Of a DNA stretch of 64,000 bases, positions 9,944 to 19,510 are shown piece after piece; the stretch's first letter is position 1, and each line of letters begins with the position of its first letter. Location: positions 11,144,501 to 11,208,500 of the forward strand of contig NZ_JAPNKA010000001.1 in NCBI RefSeq assembly GCF_026626635.1. The letters are read 5' to 3'. The notes under the pieces are model-generated. The model was not told the origin of the DNA, made no database searches, and saw nothing but the letters and a program-made list of their open reading frames with translations. This DNA is from Archangium lansingense (GTDB lineage: Bacteria; Myxococcota; Myxococcia; Myxococcales; Myxococcaceae). Made by a program: the position numbers and the translations under genes.

Positions 9944-10060
9944 CGTGCTCCCGGCCACTGCCAGAAAGCGGGCATCAACGCCTTCGTGCGCAAGCCGGTG
10001 AGCTGCGCCCAGCTGATGACGCTGGTGGACACCATCTTGCCGCCGGCCAAGAAGGGCTGA
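9944..10060 (+). pseudogene. C-terminal remnant of a response-regulator receiver domain
   Basis: A short plus-strand frame ends at the TGA at 10058 and reads CQKAGINAFVRKPVSCAQL then MTLVDTILPPAKKG. This is the end of a CheY-like receiver, with the conserved lysine of the KP motif and the last helix. The start of the domain with its phospho-acceptor aspartate is missing; upstream sequence is not recognisable. The fragment sits beside the IS91 remnant, so the same rearrangement probably removed the rest. No start codon or Shine-Dalgarno site is evident. Confidence 0.65.
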
Positions 10061-10085
10061 GCTGGCCGCTCGGAGGAGTGCCGCT

Positions 10086-10715
10086 CTACACCGAGCGGGC
10101 AGGGACTGAGGCCGCAGTGCGCGCTCGACGCTTGCGCACGGCCTCGACCACTCGGATGGCGAAGAGCAGCACCAGCACGCCCCCGTAGATGAGCGGCTCG
10201 GTGAGGTCCTTCTTCACGCGCCAGACGAAGTGCACCACGCCCAGCGAGGCGGCCACATAGGCCAGCCGGTGCAGCCGCTGCCAGGCGGGAAAGCCCATGC
10301 GGCGCACCATGCGATTCGTGCTGGTGACGGCCAGCGGCACCAGGAGCACCAGCGCCAGGAAGCCCACGGTGATGAAGGGCCGCTTCGCGATGTCCTCGAG
10401 GATGACATCGAACGCGAGCCCCTGGTCCAGCACGGCGTAGGTGAGGAAGTGCAGCGAGGCGTAGGCGAAGCCCAGCAGGCCCAGCAGCTTGCGCAGGCGG
10501 ATGGGCCACGTCCACCCGGACACCACCTTGAGCGGCGTGCACGCGAGTGACGCCACCAGGAGGATGAGGGCAAGCAGCCCCGTCTGGTTGAGCACGCGCT
10601 CGATGGGGTTGGCACCGAGCGTCCCCTGCGCGAACTGGAGCGCCAGGAAGGCCAACGGGAAGAGGCCGCCTACGAGGACAGCCGGCTTGAGCCAGGGGTG
10701 CGGAGGAGCGGCCAT
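10086..10715 (-). CDS. msrQ: MsrQ, heme membrane subunit of periplasmic Met-sulfoxide reductase
   Basis: 209 residues with about six membrane helices and the ferric-reductase-like fold. Recognisable stretches are LRKLLGLLGFAYASLHFLTY, MGFPAWQRLHRLAYVAA and VVHFVWRVKKD, which carry heme-ligand histidines. MsrQ takes electrons from the quinone pool or from flavin reductase and passes them to MsrP. The ATG at 10715 follows the msrP stop by only five bases, so the two are cotranscribed. The C-terminal 15 residues are basic (VRKRRART). The gene is full length for the family. Confidence 0.9.
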   Translation of the reverse strand: MAAPPHPWLKPAVLVGGLFPLAFLALQFAQGTLGANPIERVLNQTGLLALILLVASLACTPLKVVSGWTWPIRLRKLLGLLGFAYASLHFLTYAVLDQGLAFDVILEDIAKRPFITVGFLALVLLVPLAVTSTNRMVRRMGFPAWQRLHRLAYVAASLGVVHFVWRVKKDLTEPLIYGGVLVLLFAIRVVEAVRKRRARTAASVPARSV

Positions 10716-10720
10716 GGGCG

Positions 10721-11707
<987 letters not shown>

Positions 11708-11740
11708 GGTTCCCTTCAGTACGCCCGAACCCGAATCGAG

Positions 11741-12466
11741 TTACAACCGGGCCACCGGCTCGCGGGCGTCGCTCATCTTCCACAGGCGCCACCAGGGGGT
11801 GGAGGGCGACTGGTGGTGCTCCCAGTGGTAGCCAAAGAAGTAGCAGGAGAGCATGGCCCACAGGTGGTTGCGCGGCAGGGAGCGGGCGTGGTGGGGAGCC
11901 ATGTCCGGAGTGTCCGGCCGCCGGTGGGGCAGGAAGGTGCCAAAGTAGAAGAGCTGCACCGTGCCGAGCACCGAGGGCACCACCCAGAAGGCCAGAAGCC
12001 GCCACTGCGCCACTCCGAGGTGCAGCAACAGATTGAACTTGGCCGCCATGACCAGGATTTGAAGCCAGGTGGTGTAGCGCACCATGAAGGTGGCGAACCA
12101 AAGCCAGAAGGACTGGGTGCGAGTGGAGAAGTCCGGGTCGTCCGGGCCGGTGGGGTCGGCGTGGTGGGCGCGGTGGTTGACCACCAGGCGCCGGTAGGAG
12201 AGCCCGGCGAAGAGGAAGCAGGCGACCGTGCCCACGGCCTGGTTCACCCACCGGAAGCGGCTCACCGTGCCATGCATCGCATCATGGCCGGTGATGAAGA
12301 GGCCGGTGCTCAGGTACGCCTGCACGGCGATGTGCAGATACGTGAGCGGCGAGGCGAGGGACAGGCGAGCCGCCACCAGCAACCAGGCGAGATGACCCAG
12401 CCACGCGCCGAGCACCGTCAGCGCGATGAGCACACCCCAAGGGTCTGGAGAATGGTGGTTCCGCAT
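11741..12466 (-). CDS. CrtW-like beta-carotene ketolase / fatty-acid desaturase superfamily
   Basis: 241 residues, several membrane helices, and the His boxes of membrane di-iron enzymes: HDAMHG (about 64-69), HRAHHADP (about 101-108) and GYHWEHHQSPSTPWWRLW near the C-terminus. The pattern FITGHDAMHGTV plus a final CYFFGYHWEHH...PWWRL is characteristic of CrtW carotenoid 4-ketolases rather than acyl-lipid desaturases, so a keto-carotenoid step is the best guess; substrate is unproven. GAGAGG lies ahead of the ATG. It is followed 33 bases later by msrPQ; a link through protection against oxidants is plausible but inferred. Confidence 0.7.
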   Translation of the reverse strand: MRNHHSPDPWGVLIALTVLGAWLGHLAWLLVAARLSLASPLTYLHIAVQAYLSTGLFITGHDAMHGTVSRFRWVNQAVGTVACFLFAGLSYRRLVVNHRAHHADPTGPDDPDFSTRTQSFWLWFATFMVRYTTWLQILVMAAKFNLLLHLGVAQWRLLAFWVVPSVLGTVQLFYFGTFLPHRRPDTPDMAPHHARSLPRNHLWAMLSCYFFGYHWEHHQSPSTPWWRLWKMSDAREPVARL

Positions 12467-12540
12467 CCGTCGCCTCTCTTCACCCGACCCGGCCCGCCGC
12501 GCACGAGAAAACGCACGCGGCGGACGGGCGGACGACGGTG

Positions 12541-14253
12541 CTACTTCCCGGCCGGGGCGGAGAAGCCCCCGAGCTCGGCGGAGAGCTTCTCGGCGGTGAC
12601 GTAGCGAGGCTCGATGTCCACGGGGACGTTGCTCAGCTTGTCCAGGACGCGCTTCACCTCGGGACGCACCACGCCCATCTTGCCGAGCAGCGACTCGGCG
12701 GCGGTGCGGTCGCCACTGGCCTGCAGCTCCATGAGCTGCTTCGTCAGGGCGTTGACGGACTCCTTGATCTTCCCCGGCACCACCGCGAAGGTGCCGTCCT
12801 TGTTCACTACCACCGCCCCGTTATCCAGGAAGTAGTTGAGCTGCAGGGCAATGCCCTTGCCGTGCGCCTCGTTGATGCCGAAGCGGATGGAGCGGAACGC
12901 GGAGGCCAGGAAGGTGGTGTACATGGTGCGCTCCAGCTCCTTGCCGATGACGCCCTTGTCCACCAGCTGCTGAAGGGCCCACAGGCCGGAGATGTCCGCC
13001 TTGGCCTCTTCGATGGCGCTGGAGGACGCCTGGAGCGCCTGACGCACCGTGGTCTGCTTGCCCTCGACGGTGATGTTGTGGGGCCCCAGGCCGTGCATCA
13101 GCTCGTGCATGAGGATGTGCGTGAAGAAGGCATCGAAGGAGACGTCCTTGCGGTCCTTCGCGGGGAGCGCCACCTGGGCGATGGGCAGCAGCACGCGCTG
13201 GAACTTGGCCTCCTGGATGTTCTTGAGCATCACGCGCTTGGTGCCCTTCTCGGCCGCCACGCGCTCGTCATTGGGCAGGTTGTAGGCCGCGGTCTGCACA
13301 CCCCTGTTGCCATCTCCCGAGGAGAAGATGCTGTTGACCACGCGGATGGGGGCGAGCGCTCCCAACTTCGGGTTGCGCAGCTTCGGGTCGATGGGGAGGT
13401 TGTTCTCCAGCCCCTGCAGCTCGCCGCTGAACTTCGAGAGCTTTTGCGTCTCTACGTCGTCGCGCAGGGCGATGAAGGCCTCGAAGGCGGCCTTGTAGTT
13501 GAACCACTCGTCCTCGTAGACCTCGTAGGGGCCGACGGTGGGCTCGATGCTGGCGTCGAGCTCCATCCAGGCCACCTCACTCGGGTAGTAGTCGTTGGAG
13601 AGGAAGCCATCGGCGCGCTTCGAGAGGAAGGCCTTCAGCGTGGGCTGGGTGGTGAGCTCAGCGGCCTCGCGCAGCAGCTGCGCGACCTGGGCGAGCTCGC
13701 CCTGGTACTCGATGCTGTAGGGGACGGAGATGAACTTGCCGTTCGTGTCGCGGCGGATGGTGGTGAAGAAGCCGGTGGCCTCCTTCTGCTGGGCCTCGGG
13801 GAGGGACTTCACCCAGGCCTCGATGTCGGCCTTGGAGGCGCCGGCCGGGTAGAAGTTGCCCTCGGCGGGCTTCGCGGGGACACCGGAGACGAAGGGCGCG
13901 TTGTGGTCGAGCCGGGACCAGGGCCCCTTGTTGAGCAGGAAGCTGTGCAGCCGCTCGCGGCCGAGCGGGGAGGTGTCCTTCAGGAGCTCGAGCAGGAGCG
14001 TCTCGTTCCCGGCCCAGGCCTGGCGCAGGAAGAGCGGGTCCATGAGCTTGGCGGCCTGGATGATCTTCGCGAGGGCGCGGCGCTCGTTCTCGGGGAGCTT
14101 GGAGACATCGGCCTGGATGTCGACGGGGGCGAAACGAGCCGTCATGCGCTTGAGCTCGGTGGCGTTGGGGAGACGGGAGGGCGCCTCGGCGGCGGCCACG
14201 GAGCCCGAGAAGAGCAGCGCGGCGGTGGCGAGGGAGAGGAGTTTGCGGGTCAT
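12541..14253 (-). CDS. Secreted M49-like (dipeptidyl-peptidase III family) zinc peptidase
   Basis: 570 residues from the ATG at 14253, which starts a signal peptide (MTRKLLSLATAALLFSGSVAAA); the longer upstream frame lacks one. The zinc site is seen as HELMHGLGPH with a downstream EEAKAD, corresponding to the HExxxH/HExxH plus EExxAD arrangement of M49 enzymes and their plant NUDIX-fused relatives. Residue spacing and length suit a complete single-domain peptidase. Export suggests use in the periplasm or outside the cell, as in nutrient scavenging by predators. It stands alone: the next gene upstream is divergent. Family placement is firm as a zinc peptidase, moderate as M49. Confidence 0.8.
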   Translation of the reverse strand: MTRKLLSLATAALLFSGSVAAAEAPSRLPNATELKRMTARFAPVDIQADVSKLPENERRALAKIIQAAKLMDPLFLRQAWAGNETLLLELLKDTSPLGRERLHSFLLNKGPWSRLDHNAPFVSGVPAKPAEGNFYPAGASKADIEAWVKSLPEAQQKEATGFFTTIRRDTNGKFISVPYSIEYQGELAQVAQLLREAAELTTQPTLKAFLSKRADGFLSNDYYPSEVAWMELDASIEPTVGPYEVYEDEWFNYKAAFEAFIALRDDVETQKLSKFSGELQGLENNLPIDPKLRNPKLGALAPIRVVNSIFSSGDGNRGVQTAAYNLPNDERVAAEKGTKRVMLKNIQEAKFQRVLLPIAQVALPAKDRKDVSFDAFFTHILMHELMHGLGPHNITVEGKQTTVRQALQASSSAIEEAKADISGLWALQQLVDKGVIGKELERTMYTTFLASAFRSIRFGINEAHGKGIALQLNYFLDNGAVVVNKDGTFAVVPGKIKESVNALTKQLMELQASGDRTAAESLLGKMGVVRPEVKRVLDKLSNVPVDIEPRYVTAEKLSAELGGFSAPAGK

Positions 14254-14410
14254 GGCGGCCCTTTTACCGCAGGCAAGCGGGCAGGACAGCGCGCAAGAGC
14301 TCGCAGCGCCTGCCATGGCACATTCAGGGAGTCCTGACAGCACTCCAAAGGGATGTTCCCTTGGCCGGGTCCCAGGGGCACATCACGAGCGCCCTCTCAA
14401 CTCGGAGGCG

Positions 14411-14989
14411 GTGTCTGTCGCGGTGGCGGGTCTGGCCAGGTCACGGGGTTTCCGCAAGAAGGGGCTCACGTTTCGTCGCAAGCATGGACAGACCCCCCAG
14501 GTCATCAACTTCCAGCTCTCGCGAGGGAACACAGCGGCCGAAGGAGACTTCTACGTCAACATTGGGATCTCGTTCGATGCGGTGACCGCGCTGGGAGGTA
14601 GCACCACGGGACTGCTCATGATCGCCGGCGAGGCAGTTCACTTCGGAGTTCGGCTCGAGGAGCTTGCTCCGGGGGCTCCGGCTCAGTGGGACGTCACGCA
14701 ACAGACGGACGCTCAAGCGCTGGGAGAACGGCTGGGGGCAACGCTCGCGCCTGTCATCGATCGGCTCGAGCCGATTGAGTCTCCTGCCAGCATGCTGCGG
14801 GAGTTCTCTCTCGACGAGGGAACTCAACGCATCCTGCGCGCGGAGTTGGAGTACGTCGGCGGCAACTTCAACGCCGCACTCGCCGAGCTGAAGCTCGTCG
14901 CCGCTGAGTTCGCGGATCGACGGGGGATGTCCGTCGAGAGCCTCATTGAAAGGTACTGCCTGCACGAACTGAAACCACTGCTTTCGTGA
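14411..14989 (+). CDS. DUF4304-type protein
   Basis: About 192 residues. The core (GFRKKGLTFRRKHG, VINFQLSRGN, FYVNIGISFDAV) matches the DUF4304 family of unknown function; the C-terminal half is helical. The start is uncertain. GTG at 14411 has GGAGG only three bases ahead and leaves just ten residues before the conserved GF; an in-frame ATG at 14315 would add 32 atypical residues. The N-terminus may therefore be slightly truncated. It ends 11 bases before the stop of a convergent CPBP gene. Such proteins often sit near toxin-immunity genes, but no partner is visible here. Confidence 0.65.
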   Translation: MSVAVAGLARSRGFRKKGLTFRRKHGQTPQVINFQLSRGNTAAEGDFYVNIGISFDAVTALGGSTTGLLMIAGEAVHFGVRLEELAPGAPAQWDVTQQTDAQALGERLGATLAPVIDRLEPIESPASMLREFSLDEGTQRILRAELEYVGGNFNAALAELKLVAAEFADRRGMSVESLIERYCLHELKPLLS

Positions 14990-15000
14990 CCGACTGCCCT

Positions 15001-15672
15001 TCAGAGGGCCGGCAGCAGGATGACGATGAGCAGGTCCCACAGGGAGTGACTCACCGAAGAGGCCACGAGGCTGCGGCGCCACTCGGCGAGCAGCCCCCAC
15101 GCAAGAGACGTAGGGAACGCCGCGAGCGCCAACAACGGCTCACGGAAGGCGAGCAGCACGAGGCTCGACAGCACCGCGGCCACCAGTGCGCCCCCAACAC
15201 GCCCGAGCTTCGGCCTCAGGGCCTGTTGCACCGCTCCGCGCCAGAACAGTTCCTCCGCCGGGGCAATGACCAGTGCCAGCGCCAACGCCGCTCCGAGTGA
15301 GCCTGTACCAAACGTCGCGTAGATGGCCGTCAGCGGCTCGCAGAGGACGTTCGTGAAACCTCCGCACATCGCCCACAGCACCGCCCGCGAGCCCACGTAC
15401 AGCACTCCCGCCAGCGCCACGCCCCACAGTACGTCCGCGCGTCTTGGGACGAGACGAGCTCTCCCCTCCTCCCCGAGCGCCTTCCACGAGAGCACGTTCC
15501 ACAGCGCGCAGTAGAGCGCGGCCCAGAGGAAGAAGCGCTGCGGGTGCACGTGAACCAGCGCGGTCCACGGGAGCACGGCCAGCGCAGCCGCCACGAACCA
15601 ACCCAGGTGACGGATACCCTCACCCCGTCCCTCTCCCGGTGGGCGAGGGGATATGGGCTCAGTCGAGATCAC
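15001..15672 (-). CDS. CPBP-family intramembrane metalloprotease
   Basis: 223 residues, about six to seven membrane helices. The family motif is present as EELFWRG (EExxxR) with later SHSLWD supplying the second metal-site histidine. CPBP proteases act on membrane or prenylated substrates; the target here is unknown. The GTG start at 15672 overlaps the end of the preceding flavoprotein gene by 14 bases, so the two are coupled. Residues about 5-20 (EPISPRPPGEGRGEG) are encoded by a REP-like repeat, so the N-terminus is not conserved protein sequence. A later start is possible but no good internal ATG is seen. Confidence 0.82.
   Translation of the reverse strand: MISTEPISPRPPGEGRGEGIRHLGWFVAAALAVLPWTALVHVHPQRFFLWAALYCALWNVLSWKALGEEGRARLVPRRADVLWGVALAGVLYVGSRAVLWAMCGGFTNVLCEPLTAIYATFGTGSLGAALALALVIAPAEELFWRGAVQQALRPKLGRVGGALVAAVLSSLVLLAFREPLLALAAFPTSLAWGLLAEWRRSLVASSVSHSLWDLLIVILLPAL
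15615..15651 (+). repeat. REP-like palindrome, copy 1 (subtype 1)
   Basis: CCCTCACCCC, then GTCCCTCTCCC, then GGTGGGCGAGGGGA. Same subtype as the copy at 28806. It lies inside the 5' end of the CPBP gene. Confidence 0.8.
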
Positions 15673-16909
15673 GGTCCCTCAGCAATGCCTCGGCGGCCCG
15701 GCGTCCAGACACCATGGCTCCCTCGATGGAGCCGTTCTCCCGGTAGTCTCCACAGACGTACAGGCCCGGTGACAACCGCACCTTCCGGTGGGGCTCCTCG
15801 AAGGCCTCGGGCGGCTGGGCCGGCAAGGCGTTCGGAATCGCGTACGTGCGCAGGTGCCTCCACTTCGCCACCTGCCCGCCGAACCACTCCGTGAGCTGCT
15901 CGCGCACCCGCGCCTCCAGCGTCTCCGCGTCCCCTGCTGGCTCCAGCACCGACACCGACACGAGCGCCTGTCCCTCCGGCGCGTACGTGGGCGCCACCTC
16001 GCTCATCACCGCGAGGTTGTTCACCGGCCCCCTCCCCTCTCCGTTCAGCACCAGGTAGGGCCCTCGCACCGGCGGCTCCGGCGCGGCGAAGTACAGGCAC
16101 GTCACCGCGTTCATCTTCCTCGGCGGCATGCCGGGCAACAGCTCCTCCGCAGCGGGCGCATCCGTCGCCACCACCACCGCGTCGGCCTCCTCTCTCGCCC
16201 CCGTGGCCAGCCTCACCCGGTGGCCCCACGCCTCCTCCACCGGCGTGTTCAGCTTCACCACGCCGAAGGGCAGCTTCGCCGCCAGCTGCTCGGGAATGGC
16301 TCCCATGCCCCGCGCCGGCACCACCGTGGCGCCCGTGGTGAACATCCGGAAGACGAACTCCAGCACCCGGCTCGAGGTGCGCAGCTCTTTCTCCAGGAAG
16401 ATGCCCCCGAAGAAGGGCCGGAAGAACGTCTCCACCATCTCATCGGAGAAGCCCACGTCGCGCAGGTACTCCCGAGACGGACCCTGCTTGCGGTGGAACA
16501 CGTCCTCCACCGGGCCCGCCAGTGCCTGCTGGCGCAAGTCAAGAACGTGCAACTTGTCGGCGAGGGAGCCCACCGGATTGAAGGCGTGCACCGCAGCTTG
16601 CAGCGGCCGGCGGAACGGGTCCGCCACCTTGTGCAGCTTCCCCGCACGCCACACCAGCGCCCCCGGGAAGAATCGCTGGAAGTCGAGCGCCTTCGCATCC
16701 AACCACCGCTGCGGCTCCGGATAAGCGGTGAGGAACACCTGGAAGCCTCGGTCCAGCAGGAAGCCGTCCACCGAGTCCGTGCGCACGCGGCCTCCCACTC
16801 CGTCGCTCGCCTCCAGCACTCGCACCTTCACCTTGGCCTGATGAAGCACCCGGGCGCACGTCAATCCCGCCAACCCCGCCCCCACCACGATGACGCTCGG
16901 CTTCGCCAA
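15659..16909 (-). CDS. Phytoene-desaturase-like FAD amine oxidoreductase
   Basis: 416 residues from a TTG at 16909 with GGAGGG six bases upstream; this start begins the dinucleotide fold directly (VIVVGAGLAGLTCARVL, then LEASDGVGGRVRT). Upstream ATG codons would add about 55 residues unlike the family. The C-terminal FAD motif is GLYVCGDYRENGSIEGAMVSGRRAAE. This group includes carotenoid desaturases and uncharacterised flavin oxidases; the substrate is unknown. It overlaps the CPBP protease gene at its 3' end and is divergent from trpD across a 167-base gap containing the 9-base inverted arms AAAATTCCC (16931) and GGGAATTTT (16983). Confidence 0.82.
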   Translation of the reverse strand: MAKPSVIVVGAGLAGLTCARVLHQAKVKVRVLEASDGVGGRVRTDSVDGFLLDRGFQVFLTAYPEPQRWLDAKALDFQRFFPGALVWRAGKLHKVADPFRRPLQAAVHAFNPVGSLADKLHVLDLRQQALAGPVEDVFHRKQGPSREYLRDVGFSDEMVETFFRPFFGGIFLEKELRTSSRVLEFVFRMFTTGATVVPARGMGAIPEQLAAKLPFGVVKLNTPVEEAWGHRVRLATGAREEADAVVVATDAPAAEELLPGMPPRKMNAVTCLYFAAPEPPVRGPYLVLNGEGRGPVNNLAVMSEVAPTYAPEGQALVSVSVLEPAGDAETLEARVREQLTEWFGGQVAKWRHLRTYAIPNALPAQPPEAFEEPHRKVRLSPGLYVCGDYRENGSIEGAMVSGRRAAEALLRDRDLD

Positions 16910-16999
16910 GGCGCACCCTCCGTAAAGATGAAAATTCCCCCCTCCTACATTGATTCCCACATACCGCCCAGCGACACTCTTCGGGAATTTTGGGAAGAC

Positions 17000-17080
17000 G
17001 TGGTTGGCTATTCTTCCTACGAGTCGCTCCCCCTCCTTACTAGAGGCAGTACGTGGCACGGCTGGAGTAGGCACACATGA
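17000..17080 (+). other. Possible Trp-containing leader ORF before trpD
   Basis: A GTG at 17000 opens a 26-codon frame with Trp codons at positions 19 and 22 (17054 and 17063). Its TGA at 17078 overlaps the trpD ATG (ATGA). GGGAAG lies just upstream of the GTG. This resembles a regulatory leader or a translationally coupled upstream ORF, but I see no terminator/antiterminator pair, and trpD has its own GGAG. The frame is also open far upstream because it lies opposite a coding gene, so chance is possible. Confidence 0.3.
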
Positions 17081-18093
17081 CGCTCAAGGAAGCGCTGGGC
17101 AGGGTGGTGGGTCGGCGAGACCTGACCCGCGAGGAGATGACCCGCATCATGGGACAGATGCTCGCCGGAGAGGCCACTCCCGCACAGGTGGGTGCCTTCG
17201 CGGTCGCGTTGCGGATGAAGGGAGAGACCGAGGACGAAATCCTCGGCGCAGCGGAGGCCATGCGAGCCTGCGCCACGCGCATCCACCCCAAGGCCCAGGT
17301 GGTGTTGGACACCTGCGGCACGGGCGGAGATGGAGCGCACACCTTCAACATCTCCACCGCCGTGGCCTTCGTCGCCGCGGGCGCGGGGGTGACGGTGGCC
17401 AAGCATGGCAACCGGGCGGTGTCCTCGCGCTGTGGCAGCTCGGACGTGCTGGCCGCGCTGGGCGTGCCCATGGACCGAGCGCACGAGCAAGTGACGCGCG
17501 ACGTGGACGAGCACGGAGTGGGCTTTCTCTTCGCTCCCTCGCACCACAGCGCCATGCGGCACGTGGCACCCGCGCGGCGCGAAATTGGCCTGCACACCCT
17601 CTTCAACCTGCTGGGGCCGCTGACCAACCCGGCCGGCGCGCGCTACCAGCTGCTCGGCACCTTCGCGGGCGAGCGACTGGAGCAGACGGCCCGAGTGCTG
17701 TCCAAGCTGGGCAGCAAGCGGGCGTGGGTGGTGCACGGCCGGGACGGGCTGGACGAGATTTCTCCCTGCACGGCCTCGGACGTGGCGGAGCTGCGCGAGG
17801 ACGGCACGGTGCGGACCTTCTCCATCTCCCCGGAGGACGCGGGGCTCGAGCGAGTGCCGCCCGAGGCCATCGCTGGCGGGGACGTGGAGGACAACGCCCG
17901 GCGCCTCAAGGCGCTGCTGGCCGGTGAGCGCTCCGGTGTGCGCACGGCGGTGCTGCTCAACGCGGCCGCGGCGCTGGTGGTGGTGGGCAAGGCGGCGGAC
18001 CTGAAGGAAGGCGTGCTGCGAGCGGTGGAGTCCATCGACTCCGGCGCCGCGGCGGCCAAGCTGCAAGCCCTCGTGGGCGGAGGCACTTCATGA
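17077..18093 (+). CDS. trpD: Anthranilate phosphoribosyltransferase
   Basis: 338 residues, full length. It transfers phosphoribose from PRPP to anthranilate, the second committed step to tryptophan. The PRPP and Mg site is seen in DTCGTGGDGAHTFNISTA, followed by KHGNRAVSSRCGSSDVL. First gene of a compact trpDCFBA operon with GGAG nine bases before the ATG. Its stop overlaps the trpC start (ATGA). No trpE or trpG precedes it; these are encoded near 32-34 kb. Confidence 0.97.
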   Translation: MTLKEALGRVVGRRDLTREEMTRIMGQMLAGEATPAQVGAFAVALRMKGETEDEILGAAEAMRACATRIHPKAQVVLDTCGTGGDGAHTFNISTAVAFVAAGAGVTVAKHGNRAVSSRCGSSDVLAALGVPMDRAHEQVTRDVDEHGVGFLFAPSHHSAMRHVAPARREIGLHTLFNLLGPLTNPAGARYQLLGTFAGERLEQTARVLSKLGSKRAWVVHGRDGLDEISPCTASDVAELREDGTVRTFSISPEDAGLERVPPEAIAGGDVEDNARRLKALLAGERSGVRTAVLLNAAAALVVVGKAADLKEGVLRAVESIDSGAAAAKLQALVGGGTS

Positions 18094-18878
18094 GCGCGCC
18101 CGAGACGGACAAGCTCGCGGCCATCTTCGAGCGCAAGCGCCGGGAGCTCGCCGCGCGCAAGCCACTGGTGGCCCGCACGCCCCGCCCGCCCTCGCGAGAC
18201 TTCGCGGCCGCCCTCACCCAGCACCGGGCCGGGCTGCCGGTGAATGTCATCGCCGAGGTGAAGCGCCGCAGCCCCTCGGGCGGCAACTTCCCGCATCAGG
18301 ACCTCGTCGCAGTGGCGAAGGCGTATGAGGCCGCCGGGGCCAGTGCGGTGAGCGTGCTCACGGACGACGTGGACTTCGGGGGCAGCCTCGAGGACCTGCT
18401 CCAGGTGCGCGCGGCCATCTCGCTGCCGGTGCTGCGCAAGGACTTCCTGGTGGCGCCGCAGGAGGTGGAGGAGAGCGCGGCGCTCGGCGCGGACGCGGTG
18501 TTGCTCATCGCGGACGCGCTGGAGGATGGGCCGCTCGCGGAGATGGTGGCGGCGGCGAAGTCCTGCCGGGTGGCGGCTCTCGTCGAGGCCCACACGCAGG
18601 AGCACGCCGAGCGAGCGCTGAAGGCAGGCGCGGAGCTGGTGGGCATCAACAACCGGAACCTGGCCACGCTGCGCACCGACATCAACACGGCCCTGAAGGT
18701 CATCCCCACGCTGCGCAGCCGGGCCAAGGCGCTGGTGGCGGAGAGCGGCCTGAAGACGCGCGAGGACTTCGCGGCGGCGCGGGCCTCGGGAGCCGACGCC
18801 GTGCTGGTGGGCGAGTCCCTGCTGCGCGACGCGGAGCCGGGCCGTGCACTGGCGCGACTGCTCGCGGGGGCACCGTGA
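18090..18878 (+). CDS. trpC: Indole-3-glycerol-phosphate synthase
   Basis: 262 residues, a TIM-barrel enzyme that closes CdRP to indole-3-glycerol phosphate. Diagnostic segments are VIAEVKRRSPSGG (catalytic Lys region), LPVLRKDFLVAPQEVEES, ALVEAHTQEHAERAL and GINNRNLATL, and the phosphate-binding end VAESGLKTREDF. It overlaps trpD by four bases (ATGA) and trpF by four (GTGA), so translation is coupled. It is not fused to trpF as in enterics. Confidence 0.97.
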   Translation: MSAPETDKLAAIFERKRRELAARKPLVARTPRPPSRDFAAALTQHRAGLPVNVIAEVKRRSPSGGNFPHQDLVAVAKAYEAAGASAVSVLTDDVDFGGSLEDLLQVRAAISLPVLRKDFLVAPQEVEESAALGADAVLLIADALEDGPLAEMVAAAKSCRVAALVEAHTQEHAERALKAGAELVGINNRNLATLRTDINTALKVIPTLRSRAKALVAESGLKTREDFAAARASGADAVLVGESLLRDAEPGRALARLLAGAP

Positions 18879-19510
18879 GCACGCGGGTGAAGATCTGCGG
18901 CATCACCCGAGTGGAGGACGCGCGGATGGCCTGGGCCGCGGGCGCGGACGCGCTGGGGCTCAACTTCTACCTGCGCTCGCCCCGGTACGTGACGCCAGAG
19001 GTGGCAGCAGCCCTGGCGCGCACCCGGCCGGCGCTGGGCGCGGTGGTGGGCGTCTTCGTCAACGAGTCGCCGGACGTCATCCGCGCACGGGTGCGCGACT
19101 GCGGGCTGACGTCGGTGCAGTTGCACGGTGACGAGCCGCCCGAGGCCTGCGCGGGCTACGGCGTGCCGATCATCAAGGCCCTGCGAGTACGAGGCCCCGA
19201 GGACGTGGAGAAGGCGCGCACCTACGTGGGCGCGGGCGACGTGGCCACGCTGCTGCTGGACGGGGCGGCGCCGGGCTACGGGGGTGGTGGCGTGGGGTTC
19301 GACTGGTCGCTGGTGGCACGGCTGGCGGATGCGGGCGTGCCGGTGCTGGTGGCCGGAGGACTCAATCCCGGCAATGTGCGGGAAGCCGTGCGGGCCACGC
19401 GGCCCTATGGCGTGGATGTGGCGAGCGGGGTGGAAGTCAGCCCCGGCGTCAAGGATGCGGAAGCGGTGCGCGCCTTCGTGCGCGCCGTGAAGACCCTGGC
19501 ATGGGAGTGA
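18875..19510 (+). CDS. trpF: Phosphoribosylanthranilate isomerase
   Basis: 211 residues, GTG start. It isomerises PRA to CdRP. The N-terminal catalytic cysteine lies in KICGITRVEDA; other marks are VQLHGDEPPE, LLLDGAAPGYGGGGVGFDW with the catalytic Asp, and VLVAGGLNPGNV. It lies between trpC and trpB with overlapping ends, fixing its pathway role. Confidence 0.96.
   Translation: MSTRVKICGITRVEDARMAWAAGADALGLNFYLRSPRYVTPEVAAALARTRPALGAVVGVFVNESPDVIRARVRDCGLTSVQLHGDEPPEACAGYGVPIIKALRVRGPEDVEKARTYVGAGDVATLLLDGAAPGYGGGGVGFDWSLVARLADAGVPVLVAGGLNPGNVREAVRATRPYGVDVASGVEVSPGVKDAEAVRAFVRAVKTLAWE

Noticed and set aside
12538..14337. A 599-codon plus-strand frame opposite the peptidase gene
   Set aside because: Low-complexity Gly/Leu/Glu product and no motif; the minus strand has a signal peptide and a zinc site.
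16931..16991. AAAATTCCC/GGGAATTTT inverted arms as a trp operator
   Set aside because: The arms are 43 bases apart, too far for a usual dimer operator, and nothing else links them to trp control.
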